A DNA stretch of 64,000 nt from JAHRAW01 sp965249835 (GTDB lineage: Bacteria; Pseudomonadota; Gammaproteobacteria; Arenicellales; Poriferihabitantaceae), in NCBI GenBank assembly GCA_965249835.1, contig CBDFMY010000003.1, positions 1,054,001-1,118,000 on the forward strand, in the 5' to 3' direction. Within the stretch, counting starts at the first letter, position 1. The number at the start of each line of letters is the position of its first letter. The position numbers and the translations under genes are program-made. Shown here one piece after another: positions 15,962-25,658 of this stretch. Under the pieces are notes generated by a model. The model was not told the DNA's origin, searched no databases, and saw only the letters and a list, made by a program, of their open reading frames with translations.

Positions 15962-17854
15962 TCAAGCCACTTCCGCTTGATCGCCTTTTTTATTCAACCA
16001 GACTTTGCGGTCCGACGCGCGTTTTTTCGATAGCAGCATATCCATGAGGGAGCGCGTCTTCGATTCATGAGGCACTTCCAGTTTCACCAGTCGGCGCGTG
16101 GCGGGATTCATCGTGGTTTCGCGCAACTGCGGCGGGTTCATCTCGCCGAGTCCTTTGAATCGTTGCACATTCACTTTGCCACGAATTTTTTCGGTTTCAA
16201 TTTGCGCCAGAACCTTGTTTTTTTCGGCATCGTCCAACGCATAATACACATGCTTGGCAACATCAATTCGATACAGCGGCGGCATCGCCACGCATACCCG
16301 GCCATCTTTAACCAACTGCGGGAAGTGCTGCAAAAACAACGCGCACAACAAAGTCGCAATGTGCGCACCATCGGAATCGGCGTCGGCCAAAATGCACACT
16401 CGACCATAACGCAATCCGTCCACGTTGTTTGAGCCCGGGTCCACGCCCAAAGCGATGGCGATGTCGTGAACTTCTTGCGAGGACAACACTTCCGAAGAAT
16501 CCACTTCCCAGGTGTTCAAGATTTTTCCGCGTAGCGGCATGATCGCTTGAAACACGCGGTCGCGCGCCTGCTTGGCCGAGCCGCCGGCGGAATCGCCTTC
16601 CACCAAAAACAACTCGGTTCGCTCCAAATCATCTGAGGTGCAGTCCGCCAGTTTGCCCGGCAGGGCGGGCCCGCTGGTGATTTTTTTGCGCTGCACTCGT
16701 TTGCCCGCTCGCAATCTTCGTTGCGCGTTGTCGATGGCGATGTGCGCAATTTTTTCGGCTTGGTTGATATGTTGGTTGAGCCATAAACTGAACGCATCCT
16801 TGACCGCGGTTTGCACGAACAGGCCGGTCGGTCGGGACGACAGTCGGTCTTTGGACTGGCTACTGAACTGCGGCTCTTTGACGCGCACCGACAGCACGTA
16901 TACGCAGGTGCTCCAGATGTCTTCGGGTGTCAGTTTGACGCCACGCGGCAAAATGTCGCGGAACTCGCAGAACTCGCGAATGGCATCCAGCAACCCGCTG
17001 CGAAATCCGCTCAAGTGCGTGCCGCCTTGCGTGGTTGGAATCAAGTTCACATAACTTTCGGTTAGCGCGTCGCCGCCGTCGGTTAGCCACGCCACCACCC
17101 ATTCCACTTCGCCGTCATCGCTTTTGTGTTCGCCGACCAGCGGCTCGCTCGGTGTCATCTCCGCGCCATCAATCGCGGTGCAAAAATAATCACGCAGACC
17201 ATGTTCGTATTGCCAACTCTCATCGTTGTCGGGATTATTTTCATCGTGAAACGCGACAGATAACCCGGAGCACAACACCGCTTTGGCGCGCAGTGTTCGC
17301 TTCAAGCGTCCCACATGAAATTTGGATGAGTCGAAATATTGCCGGTCCGGAGTGAAGCGAATCATCGTGCCCGTGGTTTTTTTCGCCACCGTGCCGGTGA
17401 CCTTGAGTTCGGATACGCGCTCGCCGTGGGCGAAAGCGATGTGTCGCTGCGCGCCGTCTCGCCTGACCCAGACCTCAAGGCGGCTGGACAGGGCGTTCAC
17501 CACGGACACGCCGACGCCGTGCAGGCCGCCGGAAAACTGGTAGTTCTTGCCGGAAAATTTACCGCCGGCGTGGAGTCTGGTGAGAATCACCTCGACGCCG
17601 CTCAAGCCTTCTTCTTTGTGAATATCGATGGGCATGCCGCGACCGTTGTCGGACACGGTCAGCGAGCCGTCTCGGTGCAGGTGAACTTCAATGGTATCGG
17701 CGTAACCGGCGATCGCTTCATCCACGCTGTTGTCGATGACTTCGTGAGCGAGATGATTCGGTCGATCGGTGTTGGTGAACATGCCCGGTCGTTTGCGCAC
17801 CGGCTCCAGACCGGTAAGCACCTCAATGGCATCGGCATCGTAACGATTGGGCAT
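15962..17854 (-). CDS. parE: DNA topoisomerase IV subunit B
   Basis: ATPase subunit of topoisomerase IV, which decatenates sister chromosomes with ParC. GHKL ATP-binding motifs are visible: EVIDNSVDEAIAGYA, VSDNGRGMPIDIHKEEG, and GGLHGVGVSVVNALS. The TOPRIM part has ELFLVEGDSAGGSAKQARDR and LADADSDGAHIATLL with the metal-binding acidic triad. ATG 17854 (MPNRYDADAIEVLTGLEPV) gives 630 aa, the length of E. coli ParE; the open frame upstream is not needed. parC is not in the window. Divergent from the zincin gene at 17996. Confidence 0.96.
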   Translation of the reverse strand: MPNRYDADAIEVLTGLEPVRKRPGMFTNTDRPNHLAHEVIDNSVDEAIAGYADTIEVHLHRDGSLTVSDNGRGMPIDIHKEEGLSGVEVILTRLHAGGKFSGKNYQFSGGLHGVGVSVVNALSSRLEVWVRRDGAQRHIAFAHGERVSELKVTGTVAKKTTGTMIRFTPDRQYFDSSKFHVGRLKRTLRAKAVLCSGLSVAFHDENNPDNDESWQYEHGLRDYFCTAIDGAEMTPSEPLVGEHKSDDGEVEWVVAWLTDGGDALTESYVNLIPTTQGGTHLSGFRSGLLDAIREFCEFRDILPRGVKLTPEDIWSTCVYVLSVRVKEPQFSSQSKDRLSSRPTGLFVQTAVKDAFSLWLNQHINQAEKIAHIAIDNAQRRLRAGKRVQRKKITSGPALPGKLADCTSDDLERTELFLVEGDSAGGSAKQARDRVFQAIMPLRGKILNTWEVDSSEVLSSQEVHDIAIALGVDPGSNNVDGLRYGRVCILADADSDGAHIATLLCALFLQHFPQLVKDGRVCVAMPPLYRIDVAKHVYYALDDAEKNKVLAQIETEKIRGKVNVQRFKGLGEMNPPQLRETTMNPATRRLVKLEVPHESKTRSLMDMLLSKKRASDRKVWLNKKGDQAEVA

Positions 17855-17995
17855 TAGCGGTGAGGCGATTTTATGAGCGTGGTATGGTGTTTGTGGCAGG
17901 ACGCGATAATAACCCATTCGCCACCCGCCATGAGATCGTGATGATGCCGTAATAAGCATGACCTGCGAGAAGTGGCAACGCGATACACTCCGCTC

Positions 17996-18523
17996 ATGCG
18001 CTACGCCTACTACGACAAACTCAACCGCCGCCAACAGGCGACCTATCGCGAAAGCGATCGCCTGGAAAGTTTTGCGATTCCCGATAGCGCCGACATGAAA
18101 GCGTCAAGTGCCGCTTTGCGTGCCGCCCTTGAAGCCGAGCGCCCGATGCCGGCCGAAGTGGAACGCGCGGCCGGGCGTTTGTCGGCGGAGGTCACGCAGG
18201 CGCTGGGCGCGCCGCCGCTCAAGGTCAAAATCGGCAAACGTCGCCCCGGCGATGATCGCAGCGAATTGCACGGTCTCTACGAGCCGGCCGAGGACGACGA
18301 CCCGGCGCGCATCACGGTGTGGATGTATACCGCGCAACGCCGCCAGGTGGTCAAGTTCCGCACTTTCTTGCGCACTCTTGCGCATGAGATGTGCCATCAC
18401 CTTGACTACGAATTGCTGGGCCTGGATGAATCGTTCCACACCGCCGGTTTCTTCAAACGCGAATCCTTTTTCTACCGATACCTGCTCGGCGAAGATCCCG
18501 AGGACGGTGCCGCACGTGGTTGA
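17996..18523 (+). CDS. Uncharacterised zincin-type metalloprotein (HExxH)
   Basis: A protein of about 175 aa. LAHEMCHHLDYELLG holds an HExxH zinc site (residues about 130), and SFHTAGFFKRESFF downstream offers a third ligand His, an arrangement like SprT/WLM-type proteases. The N-terminal half (YYDKLNRRQQATYRESDRL) is charged and unrecognised. I take ATG 17996; a GTG at 17972 is in frame and has GAGA close by. No signal peptide, so a cytoplasmic protein. Family and substrate unknown. Confidence 0.7.
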   Translation: MRYAYYDKLNRRQQATYRESDRLESFAIPDSADMKASSAALRAALEAERPMPAEVERAAGRLSAEVTQALGAPPLKVKIGKRRPGDDRSELHGLYEPAEDDDPARITVWMYTAQRRQVVKFRTFLRTLAHEMCHHLDYELLGLDESFHTAGFFKRESFFYRYLLGEDPEDGAARG

Positions 18524-18626
18524 TATCTGGTTGATTGTCGGCGGTTTTTTGAGCGTTTCCGTGTTGCGTTGTGTTACCGGGTATTTTATGGTATATCCCC
18601 GCACACGTTAGTGCTTGATTGTCATA

Positions 18627-19205
18627 ATGACCACAAACATATTGGTACAGATGGCGGCTTTCTTTGCCGACAAAGAAGGTGGCTCCATCAATGTATTAAA
18701 GTTGATGAAACTGATGTATCTCGCGGACCGCGAGGCGATGCATCGGTATGGCTTTCCCATATCACTGGACAACATGGTTTCCATGCAACATGGCCCGGTG
18801 TTGTCTCGGGCACTTAATTTGAGTCGCGGACTTGAGAGCAAGGCGAGTCAAGATATATGGGATTCGTGGATTTCTGATCGGGAAAATCATGCCGTTGAAT
18901 TAATAGAAAATCTTGAACGCAAGGATCTTGACTATATCAGCGAAGCAGATTTGGAGGTGTTGGAATTTGTCTGGGAAAAATTTGGACAAATGAATGGTTG
19001 GGAATTGCGAGATTATACGCACGAACATTGCGCAGAATGGAAAGACCCGGAAAGCACGGGGCGTGGTTCGTTTCCGATTGAGGAGATTGATGTATTTCGT
19101 GCGGTGGGTATAGCCGATGAAGAAGCGACTTTTTTGGCGAAAGAACTGATTGAACAAAAATCACTACGCCGCTCTTTCCAGTCATTGGATGTGGCACCAT
19201 CGTGA
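18627..19205 (+). CDS. Panacea/DUF4065 (SocA-like) antitoxin
   Basis: A 192-aa protein with the Panacea domain core GGSINVLKLMKLMYLADREAM and FPISLDNMVSMQHGPVLSRAL. Panacea proteins act as antitoxins for a wide range of toxin folds or as proteolysis adaptors (SocA). ATG 18627 chosen; TTG 18615 is also in frame. The stop overlaps the next gene's GTG by 4 nt (GTGA), typical of a toxin-antitoxin pair in which the antitoxin is made first. Base composition is more AT-rich than parE or xseB around it, which suggests acquisition. Confidence 0.8.
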   Translation: MTTNILVQMAAFFADKEGGSINVLKLMKLMYLADREAMHRYGFPISLDNMVSMQHGPVLSRALNLSRGLESKASQDIWDSWISDRENHAVELIENLERKDLDYISEADLEVLEFVWEKFGQMNGWELRDYTHEHCAEWKDPESTGRGSFPIEEIDVFRAVGIADEEATFLAKELIEQKSLRRSFQSLDVAPS

Positions 19206-19609
19206 GTTCGCAAATTGTTCGTCGTGCCACGGTTCTTATTCCATCATACTTTCAAGGAAAACTATCAACCCCCCACTTGCATGTGGTGATGTGTGACCCG
19301 AACCCGGATGGATTTGTGTTGTTAGTGTCGGTATCCACTTACGAGGAAGAAGCGAGGGAACATGACCCGACATGTCTCCTGAATGTCGGAGACCATCCAT
19401 TTATAAAACACACGAGTTACATAGCATATCAGTTCGCCCAACCCAATCGGGTGAGCGATTTGGAAAAAAGAATAAAAACTGGAGTATGCGTCTACCGTGA
19501 ACATGTGGATGAAATCGTATATCAAAGAATACTGAATGGGTTTCGTGTGTCCCGCTTTGTGAAGCAATTTACTTTCGAATACTTGCCGCAACCCAGTCCA
19601 TTCCGTTGA
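19202..19609 (+). CDS. Putative toxin partner of the Panacea antitoxin
   Basis: A 135-aa protein starting at GTG 19202, translationally coupled to the DUF4065 gene. The N-terminal half is beta-rich (ATVLIPSYFQ, LHVVMCDPNPDGFVLLVSVS), recalling the compact barrel of MazF/PemK-type toxins; a later KHTSYIAYQFA segment fits the same idea. No catalytic residues can be named with confidence. The call rests mostly on size, coupling and partner. It may be a fold not yet linked to Panacea. Confidence 0.6.
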   Translation: MSSQIVRRATVLIPSYFQGKLSTPHLHVVMCDPNPDGFVLLVSVSTYEEEAREHDPTCLLNVGDHPFIKHTSYIAYQFAQPNRVSDLEKRIKTGVCVYREHVDEIVYQRILNGFRVSRFVKQFTFEYLPQPSPFR

Positions 19610-19737
19610 GGAATCAAGATTTCCCAAGGAGACACGCCAACACAATTTCCACTCAACCGCTTTGACCGGTGTTCCAAATACCCGCGATTCTGCTACCATA
19701 CCCACCGTTTGATTCATTCAACCATCGGGAATACGAC

Positions 19738-20016
19738 ATGCCCCAAGACAAACAAAACGCCCCCCCTGACTTTGAAAAATCGCTGGCCGAGTTGGAGAAA
19801 ATTGTTCAGTGTATGGAAAGGGGCGAGAAGGGCGAGCAATCGCTGGAGCAGACGCTGAAGGATTTCGAGCGCGGCATGGTGTTGTCGGAGCAGTGCCGCC
19901 AAAGCCTGGACGCGGCGCGTCAGCGAGTGGAAAAACTGGTCGCGAAACACGGTGGCGACCATAAACTGCAATCGCTTGAAGATAACGACCAGGACGACGA
20001 GCAGGGTGAAGCGTAG
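19738..20016 (+). CDS. xseB: Exodeoxyribonuclease VII small subunit
   Basis: A 92-aa protein. DFEKSLAELEKIVQCMERGE and SLEQTLKDFERGMVLSEQCR are the two-helix hairpin of XseB, which with XseA forms the exonuclease VII complex acting on single-stranded DNA. The tail is acidic (DNDQDDEQGEA). ATG 19738 chosen over an upstream in-frame start. The TAG stop is directly followed by the TTG start of ispA. Confidence 0.93.
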   Translation: MPQDKQNAPPDFEKSLAELEKIVQCMERGEKGEQSLEQTLKDFERGMVLSEQCRQSLDAARQRVEKLVAKHGGDHKLQSLEDNDQDDEQGEA

Positions 20017-20886
20017 TTGAGCGACTTTGAATCGGTTTGGTCGTCCTGCCGGGAGCGAACCGAACGCGCATTGGCATCGCGATTACCCGGTGCGGCGGAT
20101 TCCGCGGAGCGACTGCATCAAGCCATTCGCTATGCCTGCCTGAACGGCGGCAAACGTTTTCGTGCCATGCTGGTATACGCCTGCGGCGAGGTCGCCGGTG
20201 CCGCGCCTTCGTTGTTGGATGCACCGGCGGCGGCGGTGGAAATGATTCACGCCTACTCCCTTGTCCACGACGACTTGCCGGCCATGGATGACGACGATGT
20301 TCGTCGCGGTCGCCCGGCTTGTCACATCGCCTACGACGAAGCCACCGCCATACTGGCCGGGGATGCGTTGCAAGCCCTTGCTTTTGAAATTCTGTGCGGC
20401 GACCCGATGCTTGCCATTCCGGCCGAGCGTAGATTGCAGATGATTGACACGCTGGCGCAGGCCACCGGGCCGTGCGGTATGGCCGGCGGTCAGGCGTTGG
20501 ACATGGCTGCCGATGGCGGCTCGGCGGCACCCACGCTTGCCCAGTTGAAACGCATCCACGAACTGAAAACCGGCGCCCTGATTCGTGCCGCCGCTCGCCT
20601 CGGCGGGCTTGCCGCAACGCAGGCGGAGGAAGGATTGCTCGCCCACCTTGACCAATACGCGGCCAGCATCGGGCTGGCATTCCAGATCGTTGACGACATT
20701 CTCGATGGCAACGAGGCCGACCGGCAAAGGCAAAAGGCTACCTATATGTCCGTACTGGGCGTGGAAAAAGCCAGAGATGAGGCGCAAAAGTTATGCCAAA
20801 ACGCCTTGGAGAGTGCCGCCTCTCTGGGCGATAATGCACGGTTCCTTCAGCAACTCGCGCATTTTGTAGTGAACCGGAGTTTTTGA
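20017..20886 (+). CDS. ispA: Farnesyl diphosphate synthase
   Basis: Condenses IPP with DMAPP and GPP to farnesyl diphosphate. First Asp-rich motif: VHDDLPAMDDDDVRRGRP (residues about 85); NGGKRFRAMLVYA is the substrate-binding Lys/Arg region; GGQALDMAA; and second Asp-rich motif FQIVDDILDGNEADR (about 225). Start is TTG 20017, immediately after the xseB stop, with AGGGTGAA upstream; the protein is 289 aa. The stop overlaps the dxs ATG (TGATG). xseB-ispA-dxs is the classic proteobacterial order and places isoprenoid precursor synthesis in one transcript. Confidence 0.95.
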   Translation: MSDFESVWSSCRERTERALASRLPGAADSAERLHQAIRYACLNGGKRFRAMLVYACGEVAGAAPSLLDAPAAAVEMIHAYSLVHDDLPAMDDDDVRRGRPACHIAYDEATAILAGDALQALAFEILCGDPMLAIPAERRLQMIDTLAQATGPCGMAGGQALDMAADGGSAAPTLAQLKRIHELKTGALIRAAARLGGLAATQAEEGLLAHLDQYAASIGLAFQIVDDILDGNEADRQRQKATYMSVLGVEKARDEAQKLCQNALESAASLGDNARFLQQLAHFVVNRSF

Positions 20887-22820
20887 TGTCAATCGGCGAT
20901 TCGTATCCGCTACTTTCCCGCATCGACAGCCCGGTGCAGTTGCGGCAACTGCAACCAAAGCAACTGCCCGAACTGGCCGATGAAATCCGGCGATTCCTGA
21001 TTGAGGTTACCTCGCGCACCGGCGGCCATCTGGCACCGGGGTTGGGAACGGTGGAACTCACTTTGGCGTTGCACTATGTCTTTGATACGCCCAACGACCT
21101 ACTGGTGTGGGACATCGGGCATCAGGCGTATCCGCATAAACTGATTACCGGACGGCGCGACCAGTTTCATACCATTCGCCAACACCAGGGCTTGTCGGGA
21201 TTCCTCAAGCGCGGCGAGAGCGAGTTTGATACCTTCGGCGCCGGACACGCCGGCACATCTGTTGGCGCCGCGCTCGGCATGGCGGTGGCGGCGCGTCTCG
21301 AGGGCGGCGACAAAAAAGAAAGAGATGTGGTGGCGATAATCGGCGACGGCGCGCTCACCAGCGGCATGGCATTTGAAGCGTTGAACAACGCCGGGGATCT
21401 GGACGCCAACTTGTTGGTGGTTCTCAATGACAATGAAATGTCCATCTCAAAAAATGTCGGGGCGATTTCCAATTACCTCGCACGTATTCTTTCCGGTCGC
21501 GCTTACACCAGCGTGCGCGAAGGTAGCAAGACCGTGCTCAGCACGCTGCCGCCGTCGATCAAACATCTGGCGCGGCGCTGGGAAGAACACATGAAAGGCA
21601 TGGTGATGCCCGGCACGTTGTTTGAGGAACTCGGTTTTTATTACATCGGTCCGGTGGACGGGCATAACCTGAACGCGGTAATCGCCACATTAAAAAATAT
21701 GCGCGGTATGAATGGCCCGCGGTTTTTGCATGTGGTCACGCAAAAGGGCAAGGGCTTCAAGCCGGCCGAGGGCGACCCGTGCGTTTATCACGGCGTAACG
21801 CCGTTCAATCCGAACACCGGCAAGATCGAGAAAAAAACCAAAAATCGAACTTACACAAATGTTTTTGGCGACTGGCTGTGCGATATGGCGGCGCGCGATG
21901 AAAAACTGGTCGGGATTACCCCGGCCATGCGCGAGGGTTCCGGGTTGGTGCGTTTTTCCGAGGACTACCCGGAGCGTTATTTTGATGTCGGTATCGCCGA
22001 GCAACATTCGCTAACCTTCGCCGCCGGCTTGGCGGTGCGGGGATTTAAACCGGTGGTGGCGATTTATTCGACCTTCCTGCAGCGCGGATATGATCAACTC
22101 ATTCACGACATCGCCATTCAACATCTTGATGTAACGCTCGCCATCGACCGTGCCGGGCTGGTGGGTGCCGACGGCGAAACCCACGCCGGCAGTTATGACT
22201 ATGCCTACCTGCGGTGCATCCCGGGGATGGTGATTATGGCGCCGGCCGACGAAGCCGAGTGTCGCGATATGTTGTTCACCGCGTATCAGCATGCGGGACC
22301 GGCAAGCGTGCGCTATCCGCGCGGCGGCGGGCCCGGGGTCAAGGAGCGGGCAACGATGCGTGCGCTACCCATCGGCAAAGCCGAGATTCGCCGGCATGCT
22401 GATGCCGCCGATGCGGTCGGGAATCACATCGCCATCCTCGCTTTCGGTGCGATGGCGGCGGCGGAAACGGTTGGTGAAGAGTTGGGTGCGGCGGTGGTCA
22501 ACATGCGTTTCGTCAAGCCGCTGGACGAGGCCATGATTTTGCAGATGGCGGATGCGTGTTCCTTGCTCGTGACCGTGGAGGAACATGTCGTGGCCGGCGG
22601 TGCCGGCTCGGCGGTCAACGAAGTATTGATGCGCAACAATCGCATGGTTGAAGTACTCAATCTCGGCCTGCCCGATGCGCACATCGGCCACGGCACTCAA
22701 CAGGAACAACTCATCGAGTGCGGGTTGGATGCGAGCGGCATCAAGCGGCGCATTCTGCGAAAAATTTCCCGAGCCAGCGGCGGCGCGCATCAAAGCCGGG
22801 TCAAGGCGGTCCAATCCTGA
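20886..22820 (+). CDS. dxs: 1-deoxy-D-xylulose-5-phosphate synthase
   Basis: Thiamine-diphosphate enzyme that makes DXP from pyruvate and glyceraldehyde 3-phosphate, first step of the MEP isoprenoid pathway. Seen: GHQAYPHKLITGRRDQF; TPP-binding IIGDGALTSGMAFEALNNAG with a later NDNEMSIS; the transketolase pyrimidine domain FDVGIAEQHSLTFAAGLA; DRAGLVGADGETHAGSYD; and C-terminal VTVEEHVVAGGAGSAVNE. ATG 20886 gives 644 aa, slightly longer than E. coli Dxs. Overlaps ispA by one base. Confidence 0.96.
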   Translation: MSIGDSYPLLSRIDSPVQLRQLQPKQLPELADEIRRFLIEVTSRTGGHLAPGLGTVELTLALHYVFDTPNDLLVWDIGHQAYPHKLITGRRDQFHTIRQHQGLSGFLKRGESEFDTFGAGHAGTSVGAALGMAVAARLEGGDKKERDVVAIIGDGALTSGMAFEALNNAGDLDANLLVVLNDNEMSISKNVGAISNYLARILSGRAYTSVREGSKTVLSTLPPSIKHLARRWEEHMKGMVMPGTLFEELGFYYIGPVDGHNLNAVIATLKNMRGMNGPRFLHVVTQKGKGFKPAEGDPCVYHGVTPFNPNTGKIEKKTKNRTYTNVFGDWLCDMAARDEKLVGITPAMREGSGLVRFSEDYPERYFDVGIAEQHSLTFAAGLAVRGFKPVVAIYSTFLQRGYDQLIHDIAIQHLDVTLAIDRAGLVGADGETHAGSYDYAYLRCIPGMVIMAPADEAECRDMLFTAYQHAGPASVRYPRGGGPGVKERATMRALPIGKAEIRRHADAADAVGNHIAILAFGAMAAAETVGEELGAAVVNMRFVKPLDEAMILQMADACSLLVTVEEHVVAGGAGSAVNEVLMRNNRMVEVLNLGLPDAHIGHGTQQEQLIECGLDASGIKRRILRKISRASGGAHQSRVKAVQS

Positions 22821-22852
22821 GCCCGGCCACAAACCAACCCCGGTCTTTCACT

Positions 22853-23695
22853 ATGTCAAGCCAGCCCGCCACGCCCATCCAACCGGTCATGCTCATCGCC
22901 GATGTTCAGGGGAGTGCGGATGCGCGCAATATCGCCATCGACCATGTCGGCATAAGGGATATACGCTATCCGGTGCGGGTCGCCGACCGCAGCGGCGTGC
23001 AGAACACGGTGGCCTCGGTCAGCATGTATGTGGCGTTGCCGGCCGGAAGCAAAGGCACGCACATGTCGCGCTTCGTCGATGTGTTGCATAGCCACCGGGG
23101 CGCTATTTCCGTGCACTCGTTCAACGACCTGCTGGCGGAACTCGGCAAGCGGTTGGATGCACCGCAAGGCAGAATCGAATTGACCTTTCCTTATTTCATT
23201 GCCAAGCACGCGCCGATGTCAGGTGCATCCGGCATGATGGATTACGAAGTTACCCTGATCGGTGAAATCGACCACGGCAGGCGCGAGTCAACGCTCAAGG
23301 TGGTGATTCCGGTAACCAGTTTGTGCCCGTGTTCCAAAGAAATTTCCGAATACGGTGCGCACAACCAACGCTCTCATGTAACCGTTGAAGTCAAGCCGTG
23401 CCAATCCAATTCGTTATCCAACTCGCCATCCATCTCAATGGAAGAGTTGATTGAAATCGTGGAAAGCCAAGCCAGTTCCGAACTCTACGCACTGCTCAAG
23501 CGGCCGGATGAAAAGTTCATCACCGAAAAAGCCTACGACAATCCCAAGTTTGTCGAGGATGTGGTGCGCGATGTCGCCGGAATATTCAACGCCGATGAGC
23601 GCATCATCTGGTATAGCGTCAGCGTCGAGAACTTCGAATCAATCCACAACCATTCCGCCTACGCACGCATCAGCCGCGATAAAAGCGGCGGGTAA
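22853..23695 (+). CDS. folE2: GTP cyclohydrolase IB (FolE2)
   Basis: Converts GTP to dihydroneopterin triphosphate for folate; the IB enzyme uses metals other than zinc and often replaces FolE under zinc limitation. Diagnostic motif: IPVTSLCPCSKEISEYGAHN (residues about 150-170), with the metal-binding Cys. Also IRYPVRVADRSGVQNTVASV and FITEKAYDNPKFVEDVVRD. ATG 22853 gives 280 aa. It is 32 nt after dxs, same strand, so it may be part of that transcript. No Zur box was recognised. Confidence 0.93.
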   Translation: MSSQPATPIQPVMLIADVQGSADARNIAIDHVGIRDIRYPVRVADRSGVQNTVASVSMYVALPAGSKGTHMSRFVDVLHSHRGAISVHSFNDLLAELGKRLDAPQGRIELTFPYFIAKHAPMSGASGMMDYEVTLIGEIDHGRRESTLKVVIPVTSLCPCSKEISEYGAHNQRSHVTVEVKPCQSNSLSNSPSISMEELIEIVESQASSELYALLKRPDEKFITEKAYDNPKFVEDVVRDVAGIFNADERIIWYSVSVENFESIHNHSAYARISRDKSGG

Positions 23696-23739
23696 AAACT
23701 GCATTACGCCGAGATTGCCGAGTATTGCCGAGTATTGCG

Positions 23740-24600
23740 CTAGATTTTCGCGGCGTCTTTGGCGATTTCTCGAAGGATGCCGAGGGCAAGGGTGAGCACT
23801 TCCTCGTCCTTCGGGCTGGCACTGTATACCACAAAGGTAGGACGGCGTGCCGTGGCCGCACCGCGCACCAAATGCAACTCGCCGCTGGCAACCAGCGGGT
23901 CGACCATGCGCATCGGAAAATATCCCGAGCCGCCGTTTTGCAAAATGTATTGCAATCCGAGTGAGCCGAGGGCGACCGAGACCGCGGGGGTTTCCAGATC
24001 CGGAAACAATTCGCTGTGTCGCACGCGGAAGGTATCGCCCCAGTCGACGAACACATAATCCTCGAGCCAATCCCTGGAAACATCGCGCGGCTCGGTGGCT
24101 ACCATAACCAGCGTCTCCTCAAACAAATCTTCGATCACCAACCCGGCAATCTGACGGGGTTGATACATAACGCAGATGTCGAGCAAGCCATCGGTCAACT
24201 GACGCATCAGGCTATGGGAATAATCGGCTTGCACTTGCAACGCCACGGTCGGCATCCGGCGCCGCATCCTCGGCATCCATTCGAGAATCAGTCGCTCCCA
24301 TAAACTTACCTGAGCGCCCAGTGCCAACACGGTACGATAGCCTTCGGGCAACCCGACTTGCTGGCGGGACTGCTGCCACATGCGTTCAATGCCCTCGGCG
24401 TAACGGCGGAATCGCTGTCCGGCCGAGGTCAACTCCACGCCGGTATGCCCGCGCGTGAACAGTGGGCGTCCGAGTCGCTGCTCCATTGCCCGGACCCGCC
24501 CGCTGACCGTGGATTGGGTGACATTGAGGTTCTCGGCGCTACGGCTGAAACTGCCGCTGGCGGCAATCTCAAGAAAGGTGCGGATATGATCGAATTTCAT
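23740..24600 (-). CDS. LysR-family transcription regulator
   Basis: A 287-aa LysR regulator. The N-terminal helix-turn-helix is FDHIRTFLEIAASGSFSRSA with LNVTQSTVSGRVRAMEQRLG and LFTRGHTGVELTSAGQRF. The rest is the periplasmic-binding-like effector domain. ATG 24600; a TTG four codons upstream is less likely. Divergent from the exporter at 24684 with an 83-bp gap, the usual place for a LysR-controlled target; effector unknown. Confidence 0.92.
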   Translation of the reverse strand: MKFDHIRTFLEIAASGSFSRSAENLNVTQSTVSGRVRAMEQRLGRPLFTRGHTGVELTSAGQRFRRYAEGIERMWQQSRQQVGLPEGYRTVLALGAQVSLWERLILEWMPRMRRRMPTVALQVQADYSHSLMRQLTDGLLDICVMYQPRQIAGLVIEDLFEETLVMVATEPRDVSRDWLEDYVFVDWGDTFRVRHSELFPDLETPAVSVALGSLGLQYILQNGGSGYFPMRMVDPLVASGELHLVRGAATARRPTFVVYSASPKDEEVLTLALGILREIAKDAAKI

Positions 24601-24683
24601 GGCGGATCGCAATCGGATTTTCCGATAATATACATCAGAAAAAATCGCTTTTCAAATGCGTTTTTCGGGCGCATTGTCGCGCC

Positions 24684-25658
24684 ATGTTGCCCGCTACCAA
24701 CCTGCCGCCCGAACGTTCACTCCCCGGAATAGCCCTGTGCGTGCTCGGGTTATTTTTGTTCAGCGTGCAGGATGTCATCATCAAATATTTCAGCGACACC
24801 TACTCGGTGGTGCAACTCGTGTTCGTGCGCAGCGTGGTTTCGTTGATACCGATCTTCATCATCGTGTTGCTGGTCAGCGGGCGGCGCGGATTGATTCCGC
24901 ACAAGCCGAAGTTAATGCTGACCCGGGGGTTCCTCAGTTTCGCCGCCTACCTGACCTACTACATGGCGATCGCGGCGTTGCCATTGGTCGATGTTGTGGT
25001 CATCGTGTTCTCGGCGCCGATTATGGTAACCGTGATGTCGGCAATGTTGCTCAGGGAACAAGTCGGCGTGCGACGCTGGGTTGTGTTGTTCATCGGTTTC
25101 CTCGGCGTCATCATCGTGGTCGGACCGAACGGCGATTTTCGACATCTGGCGACATTGCTCGCGCTACTCGCGGCGTTTACCTACGCCATGTCGACCGTGC
25201 TAACGCGCATCATCGGCGTTGAGGACAAGCCGTGGACCATCACGCTCTACGCCATGTTCGCGTTCGTCATCGGCAGCATAGTCGCCAGCGTGTTGGTCGC
25301 CGTGTTCGGCGCGCAGTCAACCACCGACAATCCGGCATTGCAATTCCTGTTGCGCCCGTGGGTGATGCCACCGATCCGAGACGGCTTGTTGATGGTGTTC
25401 CTCGGACTGAACTCCGCATTCGCGCTTTACTGCATCATCAAAGCATACTGGTCCGCGCCGGCCAGCGTGGTCGCGCCATTTGAATATACCTATCTCATCT
25501 GGGCGGTGCTGTTCGGTCTGGTCATCTGGGCTGAAGTGCCACGCACCAACAGTCTGCTCGGCGTGACATTATTAATCGGATGCGGCTTTTATTTGGTCCG
25601 CCACGAGTTGCAACAGAACAAAGCAAACTATCGCGCCTTGCGACCCAAGTTACGCTGA
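24684..25658 (+). CDS. EamA/DMT-superfamily transporter
   Basis: A 324-aa inner-membrane protein with ten predicted transmembrane helices in two EamA repeats. The first helix is IALCVLGLFLFSVQDVIIKY, and the FVRSVVSLIPI and TRGFLSFAAYLTYYMAIAAL segments follow. DMT carriers move metabolites, amino acids or vitamins such as riboflavin; the substrate is not evident. Probably controlled by the divergent LysR regulator. Followed by a 570-bp non-coding repeat region. Confidence 0.87.
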   Translation: MLPATNLPPERSLPGIALCVLGLFLFSVQDVIIKYFSDTYSVVQLVFVRSVVSLIPIFIIVLLVSGRRGLIPHKPKLMLTRGFLSFAAYLTYYMAIAALPLVDVVVIVFSAPIMVTVMSAMLLREQVGVRRWVVLFIGFLGVIIVVGPNGDFRHLATLLALLAAFTYAMSTVLTRIIGVEDKPWTITLYAMFAFVIGSIVASVLVAVFGAQSTTDNPALQFLLRPWVMPPIRDGLLMVFLGLNSAFALYCIIKAYWSAPASVVAPFEYTYLIWAVLFGLVIWAEVPRTNSLLGVTLLIGCGFYLVRHELQQNKANYRALRPKLR

